Of a stretch of DNA of 64,000 bases, positions 1 to 10,905 are shown piece after piece. Position numbers and translations under genes: made by a program. The notes under the pieces were generated by a model. That model did not search any database and was not told where the DNA came from. It saw only the letters and a program-made list of their open reading frames with translations. Source of the DNA: Lagopus muta. Taxonomy: Eukaryota; Chordata; Aves; Galliformes; Phasianidae. The stretch covers positions 64,366,134-64,430,133 of the forward strand of contig NC_064435.1 of assembly GCF_023343835.1 (NCBI RefSeq), read 5' to 3'. Each line of letters opens with the position of its first letter. The first letter of the stretch is position 1.

Positions 1-1512
1 AGCTGTTGTAGCTAAAGGGAAGGAATGGCTTAGAAAAGGAAGAAAAAGAAATCCTGTTGTCTGAAAAGAGTCTTAGCTGAGTCTAAATACGAACTTTAAT
101 GACGCTAGGGCATTTTTTTTTTCCTGAAATCATATAGCTGACCCTGTGGAAGTGAGAAAAAGGAAATTCACTCCAAATCAACAATGTAGGAGGATGTTCT
201 GTTAGCATTTTATTTGAGTCTTGATTGTAATTAGTTGCAAATTAAGTTCAGTGAATCAGATTTCTGCCATGACCAGAAATGTTGAATGGGGTATGTCTCA
301 ATCTTTCTGATTAAAAACTAAAACGTCTTTGAAAGATCTGTGTGGGAAAGCATGTAGCCTGGATTTTTGAGTTGCCATTTCCCTATCTGCCACAAGCATT
401 GAAACAATTATTCATTATTCAAGTACTTTTAATTATGGAGCTTGAAGCTATGGGTTTTGTTCCCCACATCTTTTCAAGGTCTCGGTGTAAGTCTCGGTAG
501 TGTAAGAATAGCACTCAGTCATTATTTTGGTTTCATATACCATGACGGAGCTGGGGACAGAGTCAAGGAGTTGTGAGGTTTTCTGTCAGTCGGAGCAAGG
601 AAGTGTGCAGATGCCTGATGAGAAAGGGCTTGACTAACTTAGGATTTACTTGGTACAGGAAAAAGCATAGCTCTTGCAGTGGACCAAAATAGATTATATT
701 TGCTGTTTTTCTTCATGCTATGAAAAAGAGCATTGATCAAGTTTTTCAGATACATAAAAAGTCCTTTCATGCATTGAAATTCTCTTCTCTTTCTTTCTGC
801 AAAATTTGAAGTTTATCTTAATACAGTGGAAGTAAGCCTGCATTTTCTCCCATTGGTTGAAATGAGAACATGAGTGTAGCTTCACTTTGCAATTCAGACA
901 AATCTGAACTAATAGAAGCTACAGACGTCTATGTTTATAGCAAAGGTCAGAAGCTCAGTTGTTAATGCTCGCCCATAATCAAATATCCAAAGCTGTATTT
1001 GGTAGAGAAGTCTCACTTCCTGCCTTGCTTCAGAGACTAAGCTTTGCTGAAAAGTCTAAAGCATTTAATACCATTATTGAAAATTATGACTTGAAGTTTT
1101 GATTTACGTCTCAAGGTCAGTTTGCAATTAGCAATCTTTAGATAATGTACTGTAAATCCTTCTAATAAACCCACAGAGCCTGTTCTTTTTTTTCCTTTGT
1201 TGGAAGCATTTAGTTGATAGAATGCTATTTCCCTCAACAGGAGAGCTTTTACAAGCTGTGTATGCTATAAAAATGTTGTTAATGTGACAAAATTTTTTAC
1301 TTGCTCATTAAAGAACCTTACAGTAATGACTGGGAGAACCAGCAGTGTTGCAGTTGAGTTGATAACAGGGCCCAAAATATGAAAGTAGGAAGTTTACAGT
1401 ATATTGGGCTAGCGAGACAGGCCACCATGCAAAGCATCAAACATGGCTGGCCCATGGAAAATATCTTTCATGCATTTCTGTACCATGTGTGTTGGTAAGA
1501 TACAAAAATTTG
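1..1512. other. Unannotated AT-rich DNA
   Basis: No coding exon, RNA gene or recognisable interspersed repeat was seen. Open frames are under 70 codons and have no family resemblance. Confidence 0.5.
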
Positions 1513-1800
1513 TGATTTGAGTTGGAAGGGACGCTTAAATATTGTCTAGTCCAATTCCCTTGCCATAAACAGAGACATCTTTCACTATGTCAGATCAAAG
1601 CTCCATGCAACCACCTTTGAGAGTTTCCAGGAATGGGGCATTCACAACTTCTCTGGGCAACCTGTTCCAGTGCATCACCAACTTCATATTGAACAATTTC
1701 TTTCTTATTCCCAGTCTAAACCTATACTCTTTCCGTTTAAAACTGTTGCTCCTTCTCATGTCACTACTGGCCCTGGTAAAGTCTTTCTCTGTTTTGTGCT
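1513..1800 (-). mobile_element. CR1 LINE fragment
   Basis: Antisense CR1 3' region. It begins with the diverged 3' end (GAGTTGGAAGGGAC) and contains the complement of the C-terminal reverse-transcriptase coding segment. The minus-strand frame reads FRLGIRKKLF...[14 protein letters not shown], a CR1 signature. It is 5'-truncated and fades out near 1800. The octamer tail is lost, suggesting an old copy. Confidence 0.85.
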
Positions 1801-2597
1801 GGTTTGTAGGGTGATGCTGAGCTACTTGAAGAAGGTTTTTCTTTTTTGTAGACTCAAAACTTTTTGTAGCACACCTGCAATTTTCATCCATAAGAAGGAA
1901 AGTTTGTTCAGGCACTGGTACACTACGGAGGAATGCAGCTCTCTTGTTACAATTTGTGCTGACTCCTGAAGTGAGACTTTGCACACACTCCACATCTCTG
2001 CTTGTCTGTGGCAGAACAGTTTGTCCCTCAGATTGCAGAAGCAGTGTCATGAAATTTAGGATGCGGTAGGTATCAGGATTGTACCCCTGAAATCTTATCT
2101 CCTATTTTCAACTATATCACTGTCTAGTAAGATATTAGCCGTCTTTGCAAACCTTGCTTCTCTGAAAACCAGATGATAGTCAGCAATACTGAAGGGAGAA
2201 ATGCTCCAGTGAGCAAATTATCAGAAAGATAAAATCTATGTTGGCAAATCTCCCCTGAAATTTTTTGATTCCCTAGACCTGGCAAGAGTATTTGAAGCAA
2301 ATACTATCCAAGAAAGAAATTATTTTATATCTGATTTATCATTCTGTAATAATTCCAATTGACTTCAGTGACCGTGTAATAGTGAAAGTGATTTCAACCT
2401 CCACCAAATAAAAACGTAAACTCCTTATCTGACAGTCAGGAAAGAATAATACTATCAGTAGGTGGGAAAACAGAAGTGCTGCATTTCTAAAATTTTAGGT
2501 GGTCTGAAAAATGCATGGTGTGCAACAAGAGTAATCACACTGGTATCTCAAAAAGGGCCATTTCCTGGGCTCCTGGAAAAACGAAGATATTAAAATC

Positions 2598-2622
2598 ATA
2601 TATACCTATATATATATATATA
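2598..2622. repeat. (TA)n microsatellite
   Basis: An interrupted TA run lies immediately before a very short CR1 3' fragment. Confidence 0.85.
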
Positions 2623-2626
2623 AACT

Positions 2627-2680
2627 CAGAATTGGACTAGATGACCTTTAAGGGTCCCTTCCAACTCAAGTGATTCTATT
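2627..2680 (+). mobile_element. CR1 3'-end fragment, extremely 5'-truncated
   Basis: About 50 bp of CR1 3' UTR: GGACTAGATGACCTTTAAGG, then TTCCAACTCAAGTGATTCTATT. Only the terminal segment was copied, which is common for LINE insertions. Confidence 0.8.
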
Positions 2681-2798
2681 TCACAAAGATACACACAAAA
2701 TCTCTGAGTGCTCCCACTGAAGGGCAAGGCTTTCACGTTAAAGAGGAGCACTTGAAGAAGCTCCACTAAAGTGTGGGGTTCCCTCGTTAGCACAGCTT

Positions 2799-2850
2799 AG
2801 AATCATAGAATCCTTAAGGCTGGCAGAGACCTTTTGAGGTCACCTCATCC
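2799..2850 (-). mobile_element. CR1 3'-end fragment
   Basis: It begins AGAATCATAGAATCCTTAAG and continues with the complement of the CR1 GGTCTCTGCCAGCC-type end. It is about 50 bp and lies some 120 bp from a plus-strand fragment in the opposite orientation. Confidence 0.75.
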
Positions 2851-3099
2851 TTGCAGTCACTAGTGTTTGGTCAAAGTGACTGACTCACCATTCTGTGTTT
2901 GTAATGCTTCATACCAGTCTTGCAATTTTGCAGGCCATCAGATTCAGGAAGCTTTTTCTGCCACAGATTTGCCCAACTGCTTTTACTTCAAACACAACCA
3001 AGAAATAAAGTGGGAAATTCTCACATGTCTGCCTAACACTGTACAGTTACCCAAGGTGATGCTTGCTCAAGGCACAAGGGGCACCAGCTGATTAAATTC

Positions 3100-3310
3100 T
3101 ATATTAGATCTTAAGGGGAAATTTTCCCCTCAGAGGGCAGTGAGGCACTGGCCCAAGTTGCCCAGAGAAGCTGTGAATGTCCCATCTGTGGAGGTGTTTG
3201 AGGCTGGGTTGGATGGGGCCCTGGGCAGCCTGGGCTGGCGCTTGATTTTTTGTTTGGCAACTCTGCCCACAGCAGGGGAGTTGGAGCAAGATGATCTTTG
3301 TGATTTCTTT
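3100..3310 (+). mobile_element. CR1 LINE 3' fragment
   Basis: Plus-strand CR1 3' region containing GAGGCACTGG, TTGCCCAGAGAAGCTGTG, GGTTGGATGGGGCCCTGGG and the terminal GAGCAAGATGATCTTTGTG. The octamer tail is absent. Diverged and therefore probably old. Confidence 0.85.
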
Positions 3311-6300
3311 CTATATAAAATAAATATGGAGAAATAATAGAAAACATCCTCACTTTCCTGGAGGTAGGTTGTCAGCTTTGAGTTGGCATAGTCCTGCACC
3401 CCCTAAGTACATCTGTGGGATTCAAACAGCGGAAGTGAGTGTGGGGTGCTATCAGCCCTGAATATCACCTGAAAAGATGACCATGTCTCTGCCATGAAGC
3501 ATTCATCCATTGCAACCTGGTGCTTTAAAGTGTACCATTGTGTGCATTTGTAGATTGATGGACCTAAGGTAGTAGAATTGTGGTATGTTGGGGCTGAGGT
3601 TCAGTTCTGAGATTCTCCTCAGCCCTCTGAGTTTAAGTTCAAACTTGGGAATAAATTGGGAAGGAAAAAAGCAAAGCCTTAGGAAGCAGCCAAGCATTAA
3701 CTACACTGAGGGATGAATAACAGTCCATTTATGTCTGGGAGAGCTTTGGAGTGAACCCCAAAAGCTAGGTGGAATTATATGAGAGCTGATAAAACTGCCA
3801 GCAGGACTCCAGAGATGATGAAATGTTTTGATTTTGATGTCCATGACAATGTAAAATGCTTCCTTCATGCGGTTTGGGGGAGTGATATCAAATTCACAGA
3901 CAGAAACAGTGTTAGTAAGACTAAGTGGTCACAAAAGTTTAGTATAGCGAAGAAATAGTATGCATTAGTTAAAGTGAAAAAATTGAGTCAAAACTCCAAG
4001 TAGTCTCAGGTTTGTAAGTAGTCTTTAAGCTTTTTTCTGTCCAAAGAGGAAGTGAATATTACCCAAAAAGGTGACAAAATTGTTGCCTAATCCAAAACTT
4101 AGCTGCTAAAGCTTTTACAAATTATTCTTGCTCTCCAAGCCTCGATTTCCATGAAGCCAGGTAGAGATAAATCTGAAAATGTACATAACTTTAAAAGAGC
4201 ACTTACTAAAATATTCTTGTTCATTCACAATAATAAGTGACTGAGCTTTTTATAGACAGTGACCCTAACAATGTTTCGTATTCCAGCAAACTGTGTACAA
4301 TCCCAGGGCTTTAGGCACAGCCTTGTGTAGCATTACCATTCTGCCCAACCACTCTGATTCCTAACAAAGTAATACTTTCTGAATACTGTTTGTTAATTCC
4401 TTCTCATTTCATGTAAGAGGCAAATGTGTATTTTGCCGTTTGTCATGGAGAGTCACTGACATAAAGTTTTGTTTGTATTTGTGGAGACGACCAAATCAAG
4501 GAAGATAACAGCTTGGTGACTTCAGCTAAGACCGTAATTAAGATAAAATGGTAAAGATTCTAGCATGGAGGAATTAGCAGAGCTTGCATGAAATTTTGAG
4601 TTGGAAAGAAATATTCTTTGAGAGCAAACATAAAAATTGTCTTTTCCCCAAGAATGATGAGAATTAGTATGTCTGCTCTGAGTTTGGGGTAAGAGGGGTA
4701 AGAGAGTCAAAAGGTGCTGAAAATGGAGTTTGCAAGGAAACTGTGAAATGAATGAAATAATTTAACCTTTTTCCTCAACAAACATTTTTAAAAACCCCAT
4801 ATTTCTGTTACTGTCCAAAAATTTTAATATATTCCTCTATTTTAACTCATTCAGTTTTATGGTTAGCAGCTAACTGTAAAAACAAATAACAGCCTAACAT
4901 GTCCTTGGAGCCACAGGCTCTACCTGTCCGTCTATTCCCTAAGAAGCCCTGGATCAGCACATCCAAATTAGGGCCTAAGCTGTGCTTTATTTATTACCTA
5001 CAATATGCTATTTGTGCAACTAATGTAACTTGTCCATTCAACAATCTCTTACTTTGTGTCACCCCATTAATAAAATCTGGTCTGGAACCAGGAAGATGCA
5101 GTCAGTGAATTGATTCCCCACTGCCAGCCCTGTGAGATACCAGTTTGACCCAGAGCAGTTTTCTGTGAAAATGAGCATTAAAATCTGCCCCCAAATTATT
5201 TTACAGTGAAAGGTGAATATCTTGTACAATTACAAAAGGAACACAGTGCCTCATCAACAGGGCCTACTGATACTGAATCCATTACTGTAGCAGCTGCAGG
5301 TTTGACTCCCAAGTCTCACTGAAGTGTTTGCTCAAAGGGTGGATCAGTTACTCTTACTGAAGTCCCAGTTTCCAGTCTGAGTCAGAGTTCTGCACCTCTG
5401 AGGTCTCACTGGGTGGTCAGGTGGCATCTTCTGATGCATGAGGAACAGCAGGAAATCATGGGACTGCAGAAATCTGACCCATTTAGAGAAAACAGACTTC
5501 TGAAAGCTAAAATAAGTTACTTTGGAAAAGAAAGAGAGAAAAAGAGAAAGAAAGAGTGAGACTGAACTACTAGAGTTAATGGCACGCTTTAAATTAATGA
5601 TTTAGACATTTCTATTAAGTAGATCCAGTTCGTATTCACTGGCCCCTAATATGTATCTTAGACTTCTTTGTCTGTTATCAGTAACAAAACTTTATGTGAA
5701 AAGGAAAGAAGGAAAGACTTGTAGATCTGAGTATTGCTGTGCTGTTAGATTACTTAAGAGATGTGGCAAACAATTCTCTGCTCACTTCACCCTCTCATCT
5801 ATACAATAGTTGGGACCAATCCCCTTGGCTGATATAGGAGTTGGTGTAGATGTGTGCTCTAGACTTTGTGACCTGCTCTCAATACAAGATTAGTAAGAGA
5901 TGTGAGAAACTACGTAAATCAGAGCAAAAGAGCATCCTTGCACGTAAGCAGCAGCTGAGCCAGAACTGTTTGCTCAGAGAGTAAAGGGTTTTCTGAGGTG
6001 ATGAAGGTCTTCTGCAGCCCAAGCTGAAAGCATTCAGTCCTCAGGAAGCTTAGTGGGGCATTGAGATCAACTGTGTGACTTGTTACCTGAAATGTGGTCT
6101 GCAACAACCCAGAGCCCCAGAACAGGACAGCAGCAATACTGAAGGAGTTGTTATTTCTCCCACAAATACTGAGGAGAGGCTGAGGAGAGAGCTTGAGCAG
6201 CATACCTCTGGGGATTGGAGCAAAGAGGAGTGGCAGCAATAAGTTCATGATGACAGCCCTGAAGCGTGCTGCAGCACGAAGGAGCTGTGTCAGAGAGGCT

Positions 6301-7737
6301 GTTGCCATGACATTTCTTTGGATAAACATCTGGAGTCCTTAGATTTACTGACATGTTGCTCTGAAAGCTCAAAATTGTTGCTGCTTTAATTGAAACCCTA
6401 TTGCTTAAAGAGCATCCAGCACCAACTCAGCCATGACTTGACAGCCATGAATGAACGCATTGTCTCTGAGAGAAAGGAGAGAACCTTTGCATCAGATGCA
6501 GTTACATGCAGAAAAGAAAAGCAGTCCTGTGACTTCATCTGAAATGAGGATCCTTGCCCTTGGCGTCCACAGGCTGTCATTTTGCCCCTTGGCAGGTTGC
6601 TCAGGAACAATCTGTTTTTAATGGCATGTAACCAAAACAGTCACCAAGGGCCCCAGACTATGAGTGTAGGTAAGGAGCAAAGCACATTATGCAGCACACA
6701 GGGAAGGACTCGAGTTTATGTTTCTCAACTGGGGATGCTAGGAACATGCCTTTGATTTTGCTTTGCATTCTAGGTTTTAATAAATAAATAAGAAATGCAG
6801 CTGCTGACACAGTGCTCCAAAAACCTTCGATTTGATTTTCTGGATCATTTGGCTCTCTGATCACCAACTTTAAAATGACCTGTCCCTACTTTGCTTGACA
6901 TCTCTGACAACTGTGTTCTGGGTGTCTGGAGTCAAACTGTGATGCAGATCTTAATGGAAGCACCTAATCTTGGGCTTAAAGGGCATTATGAGGCTGAATG
7001 AAATGCTACTAGTTGATGCTCCTTAATATCTCTGGTGCCCTGTGTATTACTAGGGCTTTTGGGGAAAAAAACCAGGGTTTTTGGGAAGGGCATGCCTGTG
7101 CCAATGCTGCATATGAAATGCACTTCAGAGCTGCCTGCGGTTTTGTCCCATTGGTGTTCAAAGCTTTGTGTGTGCTCTAAATGGATTTAATTCAGGTGTA
7201 CAGAAGAAAAAGATGAAGAGTAGAAAAGGCTATTAGCTATGAGGAGAGCAGTTCATCTTTCTTCTAAAATTCCTTCTTCATTCAACAGTGCTTTCAGACA
7301 GAAGCTTCTGTATTTCCCTTACATTTTTGCTGTGTGTCTTTGATTGTATCAGCTTGCCTCTAATTTATCTGTCAGGCTTTTGTTAGGTGTGAACTGTTCA
7401 TTTAACTCAGCTGCTTTGGAAATCATTTTGAGTATTGCGTATGAGTCACTATGCCAAAGGGAAAAGGATGAAAAGAAGTGAGCGTAGAGAAAAATTCAAT
7501 AGTAAAATGTGAAAGAGGAGGCAGATATCTCCATATATACAGTGATTCATGAGAACCTGAAACGGGAAACCAGTGCTCAGGGGATCTGGAAAGACAGAGG
7601 CAATAGGACTCACTTTGTCCTATCTTGAATCCAACAAGGTCACTTAAGAGAGTATCTGGACTTGGCAAAAAGATTCCTGCCTCTGCAAAAGTTGATCAGA
7701 GCTCTGACTTGACTTAGACTCAAGCATTGGGCCCATA
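3311..7737. other. Unannotated intergenic DNA
   Basis: About 4.4 kb with no recognisable gene or interspersed repeat. A purine-rich AG tract lies at 5526-5560. The longest frame (5919-6329, minus, 136 codons) matches no family I know and has no exon signals. Confidence 0.5.
5526..5560. repeat. (GAAA/GA)n purine tract
   Basis: About 35 bp composed almost only of A and G (AAAGAGAGAAAAAGAGAAAG and neighbours). Confidence 0.8.
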
Positions 7738-8371
7738 AGATTCAACAAATGCAAGTGCAAGGTCTTGCACTTGGGTCACAGCAACCCACGCTATCAGTAC
7801 AAGCTAGAGGATGAAAGGATAGACCACAGCTCCACTGAAAAGAGCTTGGGAGTACTGGTGGGTGGCAATCTGGACATGAGTCAGCAATGTGCCCTCTCAG
7901 CACAGAAAGCCAAGCGTACCCTGAGCTGCATCTGAAGAAGCATGACCAGCAGGACAATGGAGGTGATCCTGCCCCTCTACTCTACACTGGTGAGGCCTCA
8001 CCTGGAATACTATGTCCAGATGTGGAGTCCTCAGTACAGCAGAGATGTGGACCTTTTAGAGTACATCCAGAAGAGGGCCACAAAAATGATCCAAGGGATG
8101 GAACACTTTACCTATGAGAACAGGCTGAGAGAGCTGTGGCTGTTCAGCCTGGAGAAGAGAAGGCTCTGGGGAGACCTGAGAGTGGCCTTTCAGTACCTAA
8201 ATAAGGGGTTATAAGAAAGAAGGGTCTGTTGTGACAGGACAAGTGGAAATGGTTTCAAACTAAAAGAAGGGATATTTAGACTTGATATAAGGGGAAAAAA
8301 AAAATACAATAAGCATAGTGAAGTTTTGGTACAGGTTGCCCAAACTGACTGTGGATGCCTTTTCCCTGGTT
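7738..8371 (+). mobile_element. CR1 LINE copy, RT C-terminal part, 3'-truncated
   Basis: Plus-strand CR1 of about 630 bp, from the AAGTGCAAGGTCTTGCACTTGG segment through the coding segment reading [20 protein letters not shown] and on to RLRELWLFSLEKRRLWGDL. Frames are broken, so it is a dead copy. It stops inside the 3' coding region (GTGGATGCCTTTTCCCTGG) and abuts a second CR1 copy of a different subtype. Confidence 0.93.
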
Positions 8372-8373
8372 TA

Positions 8374-8950
8374 TATCAGAAATAGGGCAGCCAGCAGGAG
8401 CAAGATGGTGATGGTCCCTCTGTACTCAGCCCCGATGAGGCAGCACCTCAAGTACTGTGTTCACTTTTAGGCCCCTCATTACAAGAAAGACACTGAGGCT
8501 CTGGAGCATGTCCAGAGAAGGGTAACAAAGCTGTGAAGCATCTGGAGCACAAGACTTATGGGGAGCTGCTGAGGGAACTGGGTTTGTTTAGTCTGGAGAA
8601 GAAGAGGCTCAGAGAGGCTTATCGCTCTGTACAACTACCTAAAAGAGGGTTGTGGTGAGGTGGGGGCTGGTCTCCTCTCCCAGATAACAGAGGTAGGATG
8701 AAAGGTAATGACGTTAAGTTGTGCCAGGGGAGGTTCAGGTTGGATATTAGGAGAAATTTCTTCTCTGAAGCAGTGGTGAGGCATTGGAACATGCTGCCCA
8801 GGGAGATGATGGAATCACTGTCCTTGGAGATATTCAAGAACTGTGTGGATGTGGCACTAAGGGACACAGTTTAGTGGGTGTGGTGGGGATGAGTTGTTGG
8901 TTGGACTTGATAATTCTTGTGGTCTTCCCCAACCTTAATGATTCCATGAT
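8374..8950 (+). mobile_element. CR1 LINE copy with 3' end
   Basis: A second plus-strand CR1 directly follows the first. It runs from GTGATGGTCCCTCTGTACTC through GGAGGTTCAGGTTGGATATT and TTCAAGAACTGTGTGGATGT to GTCTTCCCCAACCTTAATG and the octamer ATTCCATG. It is close to the CR1 form with a GTTGGACTTGAT...CTT end. Its tail is interrupted by a foreign 63-70 bp segment, after which further octamers continue to about 9046. Confidence 0.93.
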
Positions 8951-9013
8951 TTGCTTCCTTGAGAATTCTCACCTTCTTAACACTGTACTAAAGACTAATT
9001 TCCTTTGAGTGAC
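8944..9013 (+). repeat. Inverted repeat, left arm (inside CR1 tail)
   Basis: The segment TGATTTGCTTCCTTGAGAAT through CCTTTGAGTGAC is the reverse complement of 9804-9874. Only about three substitutions and a 2-bp indel separate the arms over about 70 bp. It lies between the CR1 body and extra CR1 octamers. Confidence 0.92.
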
Positions 9014-9046
9014 TTGATTCCATGATTCCATGATTCCATGATTCTA
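9014..9046 (+). repeat. CR1 tail octamer repeat (ATTCCATG)n
   Basis: Four copies of ATTCCATG / ATTCTATT, the 3'-terminal octamer of CR1, displaced from the CR1 body by the inverted-repeat arm. Confidence 0.9.
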
Positions 9047-10645
9047 TTCTTTGAATAACCTCCTCCAGTTTCCTTCTTTCCATCCTTGTCATCAACATTT
9101 TTCTTTTTTGAACAGAAGGATTTAGTTTTCTATGTACCCAGTGGTCAGCCACGTTCTTCTCTTTGCATCACTAGATTTCTTTCCTGCCTTTTCATTTTCA
9201 TTTTGCTGTGCTGCTGGATATACGTAAAACATGTTTATCTTCTTAAATACTGACTCCTTTACTCAAGTAGGAAAGTACGCGTGCTAGAAGTGAGCATCCT
9301 GTGGAGCTGCCTTTTGAACCTCTTTATCTTAAGTATGGATTCAGAAGGGAACTGAGGGAGCAGACCTGGTCCTTGGCTTCATTGAACCACGTGAGATTCT
9401 CCTGGGACTACTGCTTATGCTGGAAGAGAGTTAGATCAGCTTTACTGCAGTCACCCTTTTTGGTTCTTTATGTTTCAGGTATCTGTACAAGCTGTACTAA
9501 TGTATTTATCTAGATGCAAAGCATCTCTTATCTCCAAGCCCAACGTAAAACTCCTCTCAAACTTATAAGCTTATACACAAGGAGTTTTTCTTAATTAAAG
9601 CAGAGAAAGAAACTGTTAGCACACCAGAATTATTACGGTGTTTAAGGCAGAAGGATTGCATTTGTTTCCATGGATCTCTAGGTATAGAGATCAATTGGAA
9701 AAGGAAGCTTAAAGACAAATGATATGACTGAAAAAAGCTAATGCATGAAACAGTTAAACTAGACTAATGACGTCCATTGTTGAAATTCTCATCCCAAGGA
9801 GATGTCACTCAAAGGAAACATTAGTCTTTAGTACACTGTTAAGAAGGTTAGAATTCTCAAGGAAGCAAATCATAGAACAATGTGGGAATCTCAATTCTAG
9901 TGAACTGCCAGGACCAGATGGTGTTCATCACAAGCTGTGAAGGATCTCAGCTCCAAAACTGGAAAGCTCCTGACAAATACATCCAATATATCCCTTATAA
10001 TAGAAGTTCTTACTAGTTGCCATAAAACTGTCAGCAGGGAGCCTCACATCCAAAATGGGACTAAGAGTAACACTGGGAATTGCAGCTGAATGCTAAATAA
10101 AAATGCTATCCTACACAGAGAGCAACCATTTCAGAGCAATCAGAAAACAAAATGAGATCATCTGATCAGCAACACATTTTCTGTTTAAATTCTTCAGCTG
10201 GTCTTTGAAGTTTTGAAAACTTCATTTAAAATATCTGAAAGAAAAGATCTGGCATGTATCATCCAGGTTGTTAAGAGGTTTTGATGACGTCTGTAAGAAA
10301 AAGGGACTTTATATTATTCTAGACAGGTAAAATTCTGTCCCTAATTAGACACTGGCTCAGCATCAAATGTTTCTAAGTACTGGCTGTTTTTCAATATGAG
10401 AATGACCTTACAGTGACATGTAGAGATCTGTCCTGGGATTGCTCTTGTATAACCTTAGTTGCTGATGTTAAGACTGTTGAAGATGTGGCCATTGCATATT
10501 ACTATTCACTTTAGGAAAGGTTAGAGGAGTACACAAATTCTAGAAAGACTTAGTTCAGTTGCAAGGGGAAGCTCTTCACAGATGTTGTTGCATCTAAACA
10601 AGGAAGTTCTCCTTCAGAAGCAAAGGTCTAGGAGTGGTTACTAAT
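9047..10645. other. Unannotated intergenic DNA
   Basis: Apart from the inverted-repeat arm, no gene or interspersed repeat was recognised here. Confidence 0.5.
9804..9874 (-). repeat. Inverted repeat, right arm
   Basis: GTCACTCAAAGGAAACATTA through GGAAGCAAATCATAGAA is the inverted partner of 8944-9013, separated by about 790 bp. There is no CR1 sequence around this arm, so it is probably the source copy. Confidence 0.92.
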
Positions 10646-10905
10646 GGAATCATAGAATCATCAAGGTAGGAAAAGACCTCATATAGTCCAACCATTCACC
10701 TACCACCAATATTTCCCCACTAAATCATGTCTCTCAGTATCACATCTAAACGTTTCTTGAATGCCTCCAGGGTTGGTGACCCACCTCCTTGGGCAGCCTG
10801 TTCCAGCACCTGACCACTCTTTCTGAGAAGATGTTTTTCCTGATATTCAACCTGAACCTCCCCTGGTGCAACTTGAAGCCATTCCTTCTAGTCCTATTGC
10901 AAGCT
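10646..10905 (-). mobile_element. CR1 LINE 3' fragment with terminal octamer
   Basis: Antisense CR1 beginning GGAATCATAGAATCATCAAG and then containing GGTTGGTGACCCACCTCCTT, GGGCAGCCTGTTCCAGCACC and AACCTCCCCTGGTGCAACTT. Good preservation of the 3' end. 5'-truncated near 10900. Confidence 0.92.

Noticed and set aside
5919..6329. 136-codon minus frame
   Set aside because: No family resemblance, no splice signals and low-complexity Leu-rich composition. Length is compatible with chance.
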